From contig NZ_JAUYHK010000011.1 in assembly GCF_030690045.1 (NCBI RefSeq), positions 62,001-126,000 on the forward strand: 64,000 nucleotides of DNA. Direction: 5' to 3'. The position numbers and the translations under genes are program-made. This document shows positions 26,495-34,644 of the stretch, piece by piece. This stretch comes from Thalassospira sp. (GTDB lineage: Bacteria; Pseudomonadota; Alphaproteobacteria; Rhodospirillales; Thalassospiraceae). The stretch's first letter is position 1; the number at the start of each line of letters is the position of its first letter. The notes under the pieces are model-generated. The model did not search any database, was not told the origin of the DNA, and worked only from the letters and a program-made list of their open reading frames with translations.

Positions 26495-27367
26495 TTACCG
26501 GAAACTCTTGGCGATTTGATCAACACCCAGATAACGGCTGTAAACCGCAACCAGAACACCCAGCAAGGCCAGTAGCACGAGCGACAGCGCCGAACCCAAA
26601 GGCCAGTTCAACTGTGTGACGATGGCCTCGAACACCAGATTGGCAAACATTGCATCACGCGGCCCGCCCAGAACCAGCGGCGTGATATAGGTGCCCGATG
26701 CCAGCACGAAACACAAAAGCGACCCCGCCGCCAGACCGGGAAATGACAGGGGCAGGGTGACTTCGCGAAAAGCCTGCCAGCCATTGCATCCCAGGCTTTG
26801 TGCGGCTTCGGTCAGGTTCTTTTCGATACCGTCCAGACTGACATAGATATTGAGGATCATGAAAGGCAGCAGATAATGCACCAGCCCCAGAATCACGGTG
26901 GTCTGGTTGTAGAGCATGCTGATCGGGCTATCGATGGCACCGGTCCAGATCAGGAAGGTGTTGATCGCACCCGATGATCCCAGAATGTTGATCCATGACA
27001 TGGTGCGGATGATGTAGCTGATCCAGAATGGCAGCATCAGCATCAACAACAACAGGGTTTTGCTGCGCATGCGGGTGTTGGCGACAAAATAGGCGGGGAT
27101 ATACCCGACCAGCGCACAGATCACGGTGGTGTAAAAGGCAATCTGGAACGTTTGAAACAGGATGTCGCGGTAATAACGGTCTGTGAGGACTTCCTGCCAG
27201 TTATCGAGATAAAAACCGACCTGATCGGCCCCGGTTGCGGTGCGCAGCCAGAAGGAATACACCACGATGAACATCATCGGGATGATCAGCAAGAAACTGA
27301 TGGTCGCCAGCGATGGTGACAACAGAATCCAGGGTTGCCTGCGCCCCCTCGCACTCTCTGCGGCCAT
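26495..27367 (-). CDS. ABC transporter permease (PotB-like)
   Basis: This 290-residue permease has six predicted membrane segments and the EAA loop LTEAAQSLGCNGWQAFREVT. The first gene of the ten-gene minus-strand operon, it has a strong GGGAGG ribosome-binding site before the ATG at 27367. It is divergent from a LysR-type regulator, with 171 bases between them containing a T-N11-A dyad. PotB-type membership is supported by the PotC-, PotD- and PotA-like genes that follow. Confidence 0.92.
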   Translation of the reverse strand: MAAESARGRRQPWILLSPSLATISFLLIIPMMFIVVYSFWLRTATGADQVGFYLDNWQEVLTDRYYRDILFQTFQIAFYTTVICALVGYIPAYFVANTRMRSKTLLLLMLMLPFWISYIIRTMSWINILGSSGAINTFLIWTGAIDSPISMLYNQTTVILGLVHYLLPFMILNIYVSLDGIEKNLTEAAQSLGCNGWQAFREVTLPLSFPGLAAGSLLCFVLASGTYITPLVLGGPRDAMFANLVFEAIVTQLNWPLGSALSLVLLALLGVLVAVYSRYLGVDQIAKSFR

Positions 27368-27492
27368 GTATGCCTCCCGTTCTGTCTGCGACCCGGTTGC
27401 GGGTCTGGCGGTTCTGCCGTTTTTTGGCTGTTTTTTGATCGTCGGGAATTTTTGCCCAAATTCATTTCACCTGATGCTTGGACATAGCGCAA

Positions 27493-27530
27493 ATAGATAA
27501 GTAATATACGACCCATAGATAAAAACTATG
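27493..27530. promoter_or_regulatory. Candidate LysR-type regulator site between lysR and potB
   Basis: A perfect inverted repeat CATAG-ATAAAAA-CTATG (27514-27530) contains the T-N11-A pattern of LysR-type boxes and ends 9 bases before the lysR start. A direct copy of ATAGATAA lies 22 bases upstream (27493-27500 and 27515-27522), about two helical turns away. Autoregulation plus control of the divergent polyamine operon is the likely role; this is inferred. Confidence 0.6.
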
Positions 27531-27538
27531 AGGGCGTC

Positions 27539-28483
27539 ATGGCCGAGATTTTCCGCCGCCGGTTTGACTGGAATCTGCTGCATACTTTCAGCGTCATTGT
27601 CGAGGAACGGTCGATCACCGGGGCGGCCAACCGGCTTTTATTGCGCCAGCCCAGCGTCAGTAATGCGTTAAAGCGTCTGGAGGATCAGATCGGGGCGCGG
27701 CTGATTGACCGCGATCGTGGCCGGTTTGAAGTGACTGAACAGGGATTGGCGCTGTATCAGGAATGTCAGGAAATTTGCGGGGCGATTGGCCGTCTGTCCG
27801 ATGTCATGCAGGATAGTGGCGCGCAATTATCCGGGCATTTGCATTTGTGGCTGGCAAGTCATGTGGTGTTTCCGCCGTTGGATGAGGCCCTGTTTGATTT
27901 TAACCGCGCCCATCCGCAGGTCAGCTATGAAATCAATGTCGCGACATCTGTGCATGTCGTCAGTCAGGTGTTGTCGCAGCAGGCCAGTTTCGGCATTTGT
28001 CTGGTCCATGAACAACATCCACGCCTGCATTACCGGCGGCTTTATCGCGAACATTTCGGATTTTTTTGCGGGCCGACCCATCATTTGTTCGGGCGCACCG
28101 ACCTGACCCTTGCCGATCTGCGCAATGAACCGTTTGTTTCGTTTTCGACCGACCAGTTATCGGGCGCATTGGCCCCGGTGGCGGTATTGCGCGCCCGTGA
28201 AGGCATGAAGGGCAAGGTGATTGCCACAAGCCCGCATCTGGAAGAAGTGCGGCGTTTGATCAATGCCGGGCTGGGGATCGGGCCGTTGCCGATCCATGTG
28301 GTGCAAAATGCGCTGGAACGCGGCATGTTATGGCGTTTGCCGCCCTATGATGCGCCGCCCGCGATTGATATTTATCTGGTGACCAATCCGCGCATGTCGT
28401 TGAGCCGGGCGGAACGGTTTTTTGTCGCCAATCTGATTTCACGGCTGGACGCGGCACCGGGCGGCTTTTTTGTTTATCCCTGA
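27539..28483 (+). CDS. LysR family transcriptional regulator
   Basis: This 314-residue LysR-type regulator has an N-terminal winged HTH (about residues 8-67, NRLLLRQPSVSNALKRLEDQ) followed by a periplasmic-binding-protein-like effector domain. A GAGGG ribosome-binding site precedes the ATG. Divergent orientation from the ten-gene polyamine/BKACE operon makes it the probable regulator of that operon, with the substrate or a pathway intermediate as inducer. No further functional subtype is recognisable. Confidence 0.9.
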   Translation: MAEIFRRRFDWNLLHTFSVIVEERSITGAANRLLLRQPSVSNALKRLEDQIGARLIDRDRGRFEVTEQGLALYQECQEICGAIGRLSDVMQDSGAQLSGHLHLWLASHVVFPPLDEALFDFNRAHPQVSYEINVATSVHVVSQVLSQQASFGICLVHEQHPRLHYRRLYREHFGFFCGPTHHLFGRTDLTLADLRNEPFVSFSTDQLSGALAPVAVLRAREGMKGKVIATSPHLEEVRRLINAGLGIGPLPIHVVQNALERGMLWRLPPYDAPPAIDIYLVTNPRMSLSRAERFFVANLISRLDAAPGGFFVYP

Positions 28484-28560
28484 CAGTTGGCCTTGTCAGG
28501 GCCGCCCGACTGCGCCAACAATGCGCCGTATTCAAAGGTCATCACAAGACAGGACGCACG

Positions 28561-28812
28561 ATGAAACTGGTCTATTTCGCCTGGGTCAAGGACCGGATCG
28601 GCCTTGCCGAAGAAACTCTTGATCTGCCCGATGAGGTAACGACAGTGGCCGCCCTGATGGCATGGTTGCCACAGCGCGGGGCCAATTATGCCGCGGCCCT
28701 CAAGGACCCTGATCTGATCCGGGTTGCGGTCGATCAGGAATATGCACAAGGCGACCGCAGCCTTGCCGGGGCGCAGGAAATTGCCCTGTTTCCGCCGGTT
28801 ACGGGTGGCTGA
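28561..28812 (+). CDS. moaD: Molybdopterin synthase sulfur-carrier subunit MoaD
   Basis: This 83-residue ubiquitin-like protein has the start MKLVYFAWVKDRIGLAEE and the invariant C-terminal Gly-Gly (PPVTGG), which is thiocarboxylated and donates sulfur to precursor Z in molybdenum cofactor synthesis. MoaE, its usual partner and neighbour, is not adjacent. The downstream gene is an unrelated convergent hypothetical whose stop directly abuts this stop (28812/28813). Length is normal for MoaD. Confidence 0.85.
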   Translation: MKLVYFAWVKDRIGLAEETLDLPDEVTTVAALMAWLPQRGANYAAALKDPDLIRVAVDQEYAQGDRSLAGAQEIALFPPVTGG

Positions 28813-29565
28813 TCAGGGATTGCTGCCGGGTTCGGGCGGCAGGCCGTTCTGATCCACTTTGGCAGCGAGGACAACTGGTTCGGCAGGTGCCGCCGGTACA
28901 ACCGGGGCGGGCCAGCCCACGGCATGGGGCAAATACATCAAATGCCCGTCCTGCAATTCCGACACGCAGATTTCGGTCAATAACGGGTGCGCCCCCCAGA
29001 CATGGCCGCATCTTGTATTGACCGGGTTCACCCCGGCATCGCGCTGGGTATATTGCCAGGCCGGGTTGTCGGGGGCTGCGATATTGTTCTTCAGGCCCAG
29101 CGCCCAGTGTTCCCATGTGTACCAATGATCGGACGCCATGACGATTTTGTAATTTGTCGGGGCCTCGGGGATCGTCAGGCCATTGACGATGATACAGAGT
29201 TTGGCAAAGGCGGTGCGGCAGGCATCCTGCGCATCATCATCAAGTTCAATCAGGGCGGGGTTGAAATTTTCGCTCAGGATACGGGCCTGATTGTTGGCAT
29301 TGACATTGGCACCAAAGGCGACATTGACCCAATCGACAAAATCCGGTTTCAGGCCAGTGACATAGCCCCCGGTATTGGTGTTGATGGCATTGCCGAAAAT
29401 GGTTGCCGGTTCGGCATTGCCATGCAGGCTTGGCCCGCCACACAACGCCCAGCCCCAACAGGCGGCATCGGGATAGGGATCGTTGAAACGGGGATCAAGT
29501 TCGGTGCCTGCGTCCAGATCCGGCGAAGCCAGACCCTGCAACTGAGCATTTGTCAAAAGCGCCAT
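28813..29565 (-). CDS. Protein of unrecognised family, Trp/Cys-containing, Pro/Ala-rich C-terminus
   Basis: I do not recognise this 250-residue protein. It begins MALLTNAQLQGLASPDLDAG, has no signal peptide or membrane segment, and contains notable aromatic/cysteine patches (ACWGWALCGG; HWYTWEHWAL; RCGHVWGAHPLL). The last 35 residues are rich in Pro, Ala and Val. The start at 29565 is supported by GGAG at suitable distance; longer readings upstream lack this. It is convergent with moaD and divergent from the serine dehydratase gene. Codon use looks native, so it is probably a real gene. Confidence 0.65.
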   Translation of the reverse strand: MALLTNAQLQGLASPDLDAGTELDPRFNDPYPDAACWGWALCGGPSLHGNAEPATIFGNAINTNTGGYVTGLKPDFVDWVNVAFGANVNANNQARILSENFNPALIELDDDAQDACRTAFAKLCIIVNGLTIPEAPTNYKIVMASDHWYTWEHWALGLKNNIAAPDNPAWQYTQRDAGVNPVNTRCGHVWGAHPLLTEICVSELQDGHLMYLPHAVGWPAPVVPAAPAEPVVLAAKVDQNGLPPEPGSNP

Positions 29566-29720
29566 GTGATTGCTCCGCCAGAGGTGAGGATATTCGACGA
29601 CGCAGTACACACGAATTTGTGACGCGGCAAAACGGGGTGCTGGATCATTGCATTTGCCGGGCGAAAGGGGGATGATTGCGGATAACAAGATGCGAAAATC
29701 GCCGCCCGCCAGAGAGAGCC

Positions 29721-31298
29721 ATGCAAGAAATCAGCCTGCTTAATTCCGTCATCGGTCCGGTGATGCGCGGTCCGTCCAGTTCCCATTGTGCCGCGCCCTA
29801 TATGATGGCAAGGCTGGTGCGTGAATTATCAACCACGAATGGCGAAGTTTTGACCCGTGCCATTGTGCGGTTTGACTCGCGAGGGTCGTTTGCACCGGTC
29901 TATCAGGCGCAAAGTTCGGATGAAAATTTTGCCGCAGGTCTGGCCGGGGTGGGCCTGACAGATACCGGTTTTCGTCAGGTTTTGCCGCGTGTCTTGCGCG
30001 GCGAAGGATTTGAGTTTGCCGTTGAAATCACCGAACTTGCCAATAACAACCATCCCAACCGGGTTGATTTGCACCTGACCGTGCAGGCCCCCGATGGCAG
30101 CACGCGCACCGATCTTTATCAGGGGGCGTCGATTGGCGGCGGGATGTTTTATATTGACCGCATGAATGATGTGCCGGTTTTTCTGACCGGTAAAACCGCG
30201 GTGGTGTTTGTTTGGGGCAATGCGCCCGATGATGTCGCCACGATGTTGTGCGGCAAGGATAATGTCGTTTTGGGACAGGAAACCGGGCCGGACGGGCGGA
30301 TTGACATATCCCTGCAAGCCTTGCCTTCGCAGGCCGCATTCAAAACGCTGCGCCAGATGCCGGGCATTCATGATGTGCGGATGGCCGATGCGTCGCAATA
30401 TCCGGTGTGTTCAACCGATGATCTGTTTTCAACCACCGATGCGGTGATCAATGTGGCCGAGGCGCAGGGTGGGTCGCTGGCGCAAGCCGGGCTGGTTCTG
30501 GAGGCGCAGCGTCTGGGTCGCAGCCTTGATGACACCCGCGCCCTGTTTCGACAGCGTGGTGAATTGATGTTGCAGGTGGTGGCCGAAGGATTTGACGCCA
30601 AACCCGAAGATAACGTCATGCGGTTTTTGACCTTGCGGGCGCGCAAGGTGCGGGATGCCAATTTGCCCGCCGGTCTGGGCGGGGCGGTGTTGCAGGATGC
30701 GATTGCCGGGGCCTTGTCAGCGATGGAACGCGATTCCAACCGTGGGCTGGTCTGTGCTGCGCCAACAGCGGGTAGCGCCGGGGTGGTGCCGGGTACGCTG
30801 TATGGCCTGATCCGGCATGGCATCGACCCGGATGGCATGACGGATGCCTTGCAGGTGATGGCGCTGGTGGGGGCGGTATTTGCGGCGCGCGGCACCTTTG
30901 CGGCGGAATGCGGGGGATGTTCGGTTGAAACCGGGGCATCGGCGGCGATGGCCGCCGCCGGGGTGGTGCAGGCCTATGGCGGTACGGCGCAACAATGTTT
31001 TGATGCAGCGGCGATGTGTTTGATGAATACGCTGGGGCTTGTGTGTGATCCGGTGGGCGGGGATGTTGAAATTCCGTGTCATGCGCGTAATGTGGCCGGT
31101 GTTTCACATGCCTTTTCATCGGCGATGGCCGTGATGGCCGGGTTTGATGCGGTTCTGGGATTTGACGAGCTGGTCGATCAGACCGTAAAAATTGGCGCGA
31201 TGATGCATCCGGATTTGCGCTGTACGGCGCGGGGCGGCTGTGCCGCGACCAAAACCGCCCTGAAACTGGTTGAACAGACATCCGGTATTGCCGGATAG
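29721..31298 (+). CDS. L-serine ammonia-lyase, iron-sulfur dependent, single chain
   Basis: This 525-residue protein fuses the beta domain (about residues 1-160, GPVMRGPSSSHCAAP) with the alpha catalytic domain. Cluster cysteines are seen in AECGGCSVETG, LGLVCDPVGG and EIPCHARN. It deaminates L-serine to pyruvate using a 4Fe-4S centre. The start at 29721 is preferred because it begins MQEISLLNSVIGPVMRGP, the family start. It lies 26 bases before a PuuB-like oxidase and may be co-transcribed with it. Confidence 0.87.
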   Translation: MQEISLLNSVIGPVMRGPSSSHCAAPYMMARLVRELSTTNGEVLTRAIVRFDSRGSFAPVYQAQSSDENFAAGLAGVGLTDTGFRQVLPRVLRGEGFEFAVEITELANNNHPNRVDLHLTVQAPDGSTRTDLYQGASIGGGMFYIDRMNDVPVFLTGKTAVVFVWGNAPDDVATMLCGKDNVVLGQETGPDGRIDISLQALPSQAAFKTLRQMPGIHDVRMADASQYPVCSTDDLFSTTDAVINVAEAQGGSLAQAGLVLEAQRLGRSLDDTRALFRQRGELMLQVVAEGFDAKPEDNVMRFLTLRARKVRDANLPAGLGGAVLQDAIAGALSAMERDSNRGLVCAAPTAGSAGVVPGTLYGLIRHGIDPDGMTDALQVMALVGAVFAARGTFAAECGGCSVETGASAAMAAAGVVQAYGGTAQQCFDAAAMCLMNTLGLVCDPVGGDVEIPCHARNVAGVSHAFSSAMAVMAGFDAVLGFDELVDQTVKIGAMMHPDLRCTARGGCAATKTALKLVEQTSGIAG

Positions 31299-31324
31299 AA
31301 AATTCACAAATAACGAGGCCTTGC

Positions 31325-32644
31325 GTGTTTCATCCTGCTTTTCTGACAGCCAACGACATCCCCGGAAGCTATCCCCCTTCTTATTACGCGGCCACGGCCA
31401 ATCCGATGGCACCCTTTGCGGCACCCGAAGGGGATTTGACCTGTGATGTGGTGGTGATTGGCGGGGGGTATACCGGCCTGTCATCGGCCCTGCATCTGGC
31501 GGAACGCGGATATGATGTGGTGTTGCTGGAGGCACACCGGGTTGGCTGGGGCGCATCGGGGCGCAATGGTGGGCAGGTTGGATCGGGGCAACGCCGCGAA
31601 CAGGATGATCTGGAAAAAATGGTTGGTCGTGACGATGCCCGCAGTTTGTGGGATATCGCCGAACAATCCAAGGATCTGGTGCGCAGCCTGATTGACCACC
31701 ATGATATTGCCTGTGACTGGAAACCGGGCATTCTCCATGCCGATCATCGCGCCCGCATGGTGGCAGGCAGCCATGCCTATTGCGACAAATTGCGCACCGA
31801 TTATGGCTATGACCAGATTCGGGCGATTGATCGCGATGAAATCTGCCAGATGCTGGGCACCGGATTTTATCATGGCGGGTCGCTGGATATGGGGGCGGGG
31901 CATTTGCATCCGCTGAATTTTGCCCTGGGTCTTGCGCAGGCGGCGCAAAAGGCCGGGGTGCGGATTTATGAAAATGCGATGGTTACCGGATATGACAATG
32001 GACCGACGGTGACGGTGACGGTGCGCCTTGCGGGCGGGCAGGTGGTGCGGGCCGGGTTTATGATTCTGGGGTGCAACGGGTATCTTGACGGGCTGGAAGA
32101 CCGGGTGGCGCGTAGCGTCATGCCGATCAATAATTTCATCATCGCGACGGAACCGCTGGGCGATGATCTGGCCGGTGAGTTGATCCGCGATGATGTGGCG
32201 GTCGCCGATTCAAAGTTCGTGATTAACTATTACCGGTTAAGTGCCGATAAACGCATGCTTTTTGGCGGCGGGGAAACCTATAGTTATCATTTCCCCAAGG
32301 ATATCGGATCGTTTGTTCGGCCCTGCATGCTGGAAGTGTATCCGCAATTGCGCGATGTGAAGATTGATTATGGCTGGGGCGGGACATTGGCGATTACGAT
32401 GAACCGCATGCCGTATTTCCGGCGGATCAAGGGCAATGTCCTGACGGCCAGCGGTTATTCCGGGCATGGGGTGGCGATGGCGACACTGGCCGGGCAGATC
32501 ATGGCCGATGCGGTGGCCGGTACGATGGAACGGTTCGATGTGATGGCGCGGGTGCCGGTTCCACCATTTCCGGGAGGTAAAAGCCTGCGTTATCCGTTGC
32601 TGGTGCTGGCGATGATGTGGTTTTCGCTGCGCGACAGACTTTAG
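31325..32644 (+). CDS. FAD-dependent oxidoreductase, gamma-glutamylputrescine oxidase-like (PuuB), copy 1
   Basis: This 439-residue DAO-fold flavoprotein, GTG start, resembles PuuB. The opening IPGSYPPSYYAATANP is the PuuB-type N-terminus, followed by VVVIGGGYTGLSSALHLAER (about residues 42-61) and GWGASGRNGGQVGSGQR. It would oxidise gamma-glutamylputrescine to the aldehyde in the glutamylated putrescine pathway. It ends with the same xLRDRL C-terminus as the second copy. Its stop overlaps the convergent hemoglobin gene by 4 bases. Confidence 0.85.
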   Translation: MFHPAFLTANDIPGSYPPSYYAATANPMAPFAAPEGDLTCDVVVIGGGYTGLSSALHLAERGYDVVLLEAHRVGWGASGRNGGQVGSGQRREQDDLEKMVGRDDARSLWDIAEQSKDLVRSLIDHHDIACDWKPGILHADHRARMVAGSHAYCDKLRTDYGYDQIRAIDRDEICQMLGTGFYHGGSLDMGAGHLHPLNFALGLAQAAQKAGVRIYENAMVTGYDNGPTVTVTVRLAGGQVVRAGFMILGCNGYLDGLEDRVARSVMPINNFIIATEPLGDDLAGELIRDDVAVADSKFVINYYRLSADKRMLFGGGETYSYHFPKDIGSFVRPCMLEVYPQLRDVKIDYGWGGTLAITMNRMPYFRRIKGNVLTASGYSGHGVAMATLAGQIMADAVAGTMERFDVMARVPVPPFPGGKSLRYPLLVLAMMWFSLRDRL

Positions 32645-33126
32645 GGCGTCCAGGATTTTACCGGGTTGGGATCATAACGTTCGCCCTTGCCCAGAATAAC
32701 CCCGTTATGGGCGGCGATGCCCAGTTCGAAACTTTGGGCTATTCGCAGGGCGCGTTCCATGAAATGGCGGGCGGCGGCAGGCGGGCATAAATCCTTCAGG
32801 GTTTCGGCAAACAGTTCCAGCCAGCGATCAAAATGATGGCGATCAATGGCAAGGGGCATGTGTTTTTGCATCGGGCGGCCATCATAGGCCCCCTTGGCCA
32901 GGGCAACCGACCCCCAGAAGGCACACATGCGATCCAGATGGAAATCCCAATCGTTGATTTTTTCGGCAAAGATCGGCCCCAAAACCGCATCGGCCCGCAC
33001 CCGGTCGTAAAATCCATGCACAACATCATGGATCATGACATCGGTAATGCCGGTTTCATCGCTGATTTTGCGGGTGGCGATTTCGCGGCGGTCGCGTATT
33101 TCCTGTAAGGACGGGCGGTCGGACAT
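32641..33126 (-). CDS. Group III truncated hemoglobin
   Basis: This 161-residue truncated globin has the group III pattern DVVHGFYDRVRADAVLGPIF and WDFHLDRMCAFWGSV, with candidate proximal His89 in MQKHMPL. Such globins bind O2 or NO; physiological role varies and is often unproven. It lies between two FAD amine oxidases, overlapping the end of one and on the same strand as the other, an arrangement that might reflect oxygen or peroxide handling, but simple chance is equally possible. Confidence 0.87.
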   Translation of the reverse strand: MSDRPSLQEIRDRREIATRKISDETGITDVMIHDVVHGFYDRVRADAVLGPIFAEKINDWDFHLDRMCAFWGSVALAKGAYDGRPMQKHMPLAIDRHHFDRWLELFAETLKDLCPPAAARHFMERALRIAQSFELGIAAHNGVILGKGERYDPNPVKSWTP

Positions 33127-33150
33127 GATGGCTTTCGGGGCTCCGGCGGA

Positions 33151-33216
33151 TCAGTATTTATCGGCGTTATAGGCGGTGGCGTCTTGCTGCGACATGACAT
33201 AGGTCAGTTTGCCGCC
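33151..33216 (-). other. 21-codon in-frame open stretch after the amber stop of the PuuB-like gene
   Basis: Downstream of the TAG stop of the second PuuB-like gene the same frame continues for 21 sense codons (GGKLTYVMSQQDATAYNADK, then Tyr) and ends in TGA. An ATG inside (33195) could give a 14-residue peptide, but no ribosome-binding site is evident. The paralogue ends at the equivalent of the TAG (xLRDRL), so this is probably not part of the oxidase. It may be a degraded gene end or a leader/peptide of unknown function. Confidence 0.3.
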
Positions 33217-34566
33217 CTATGCCAGCCGGTCGCGCAACTGATAAGACAAATAGGCGGCGGTGCGGGCCTGACGGCGCAGACCGGGCAGGGGGAATTTGCC
33301 CGGTGGTGTTGCCAGAACAGGGCCGATATCGCCCGGTGAAACGGCACCGGTCATTTGCCCGGCCAAAAGATCGCCGCACAGGCTGCCCATCGCGACCCCG
33401 TTGCCATGATAGCCCAGCGCCACCCAGACGTCGCGATGCCCCGGCACCGGCCCGACATAGGGCCGGAAAGAATACATCAGACAGGCCAGACCGTTCCAGT
33501 GATGGGTGATGTCAACATCGCGCCATGCCGGAAACAGGGCGCGGAAGCCTGCAAATAATTGCCGTTTTGCCTTCTCGAACGCCGCCGGGGTGGCGGCGAG
33601 CCCGCCGCGCCCGCCAAACATCAACCGGCCATCCGGCAATTTGCGGAAATAATGCAGCAGGATGCGGGTGTCATAGGCCATCAGGTCGCTGGTCCAGCCC
33701 TGTTGCGCCTGTTCGGCATTACTCAGGGGGCGGGTGGTGAAAATGCCCGAAAAGACCGGCAATAACCGCCCGCCAATCCAGTCGGGCAGGTTTTCGGCAC
33801 TGTAGCCATTGGTGGCGATGACCACGCGATCAGCGGTAATCCTGCAATTACCTGCCGTCAGGGTATATCGCCCGGCCTGATCGTCAAGGCGGGTGATTTG
33901 CGCCTGTGCGAAAATCCGAACACCTTGCGCCTGACAGGCGCGATGCAGCCCGGCCAGATATTTCAGCGGATGCAGGCCAAACCCGGCCTTGACGTGCAGG
34001 CCGCCAAAGGTGCCGGTGGCATTCAGGCCACGCGCGACAAGGTCATTATGATCCAGTAATTCGGATTCGATTCCGGCGAATTCCCTGAGGTGCCGGGCTT
34101 CATCCTGTAATTTCTGCACGCGGTTTTGTTTGTGGGCCAGAACGATTTCACCATCGGAATGGCGGTCTGCATCAAGGTTCCAGTCGGCCAGATGTCCTGC
34201 GACCAGATCAATCGAGGATCGTTGCTGTCTGGCGAAATGGCGGGCGGCATCGGTGCCAAATTGCCGGGCCAGATCGTCATAGGATGCAATCGCCCCGCCG
34301 ATGCAGCAAAAACCGCCATTGCGCCCCGATGCACCCCAGCCGGTCCTGCCCATGTCAAAGACGCAGACATCAACCCCGGTTTTGGCCAGACGCAGGGCCG
34401 CCGACAGGCCGGTATAACCGCCGCCAATCACCGCGACCGTGGTTTTAAGGCCACCTTCGGCGGGTAATGTTTCGCAATCGGGCAGGGGATGCGCGGTTTC
34501 GGCCCAATAGCTGTCAGGCAGACGGGCGGCATCATAGGCGGCGGGTTCATAGAAACGTTTCAGCAT
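33217..34566 (-). CDS. FAD-dependent oxidoreductase, PuuB-like, copy 2
   Basis: This 449-residue paralogue of the 31.3-kb oxidase has TVAVIGGGYTGLSAALRLAK and GRTGWGASGRNGGFCCIGGA near the N-terminus and ends LSYQLRDRLA. It has the size and motifs of gamma-glutamylputrescine oxidase or a related amine/amino-acid oxidase. The start at 34566 (MLKRFYEPAAYDAARLPDSY) is favoured over an ATG 24 bases upstream. An intrinsic terminator separates it from the aminotransferase gene upstream on the same strand, so it needs its own promoter. Confidence 0.85.
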   Translation of the reverse strand: MLKRFYEPAAYDAARLPDSYWAETAHPLPDCETLPAEGGLKTTVAVIGGGYTGLSAALRLAKTGVDVCVFDMGRTGWGASGRNGGFCCIGGAIASYDDLARQFGTDAARHFARQQRSSIDLVAGHLADWNLDADRHSDGEIVLAHKQNRVQKLQDEARHLREFAGIESELLDHNDLVARGLNATGTFGGLHVKAGFGLHPLKYLAGLHRACQAQGVRIFAQAQITRLDDQAGRYTLTAGNCRITADRVVIATNGYSAENLPDWIGGRLLPVFSGIFTTRPLSNAEQAQQGWTSDLMAYDTRILLHYFRKLPDGRLMFGGRGGLAATPAAFEKAKRQLFAGFRALFPAWRDVDITHHWNGLACLMYSFRPYVGPVPGHRDVWVALGYHGNGVAMGSLCGDLLAGQMTGAVSPGDIGPVLATPPGKFPLPGLRRQARTAAYLSYQLRDRLA

Positions 34567-34583
34567 GAAAAGACCTGAAGATG

Positions 34584-34621
34584 AAAACACCCGGCAGACG
34601 ATATCGCGTGCCGGGTGTTTT
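34584..34621 (-). terminator. Intrinsic terminator after the putrescine-type aminotransferase
   Basis: A 12-bp perfect stem AAAACACCCGGC / GCCGGGTGTTTT (34584-34595 with 34610-34621) has a 14-base loop and ends in TTTT on the minus strand. It falls just after the aminotransferase stop and before the PuuB-like start. Confidence 0.8.
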
Positions 34622-34644
34622 GATAAGGCTTTGATTGAGGGCGG

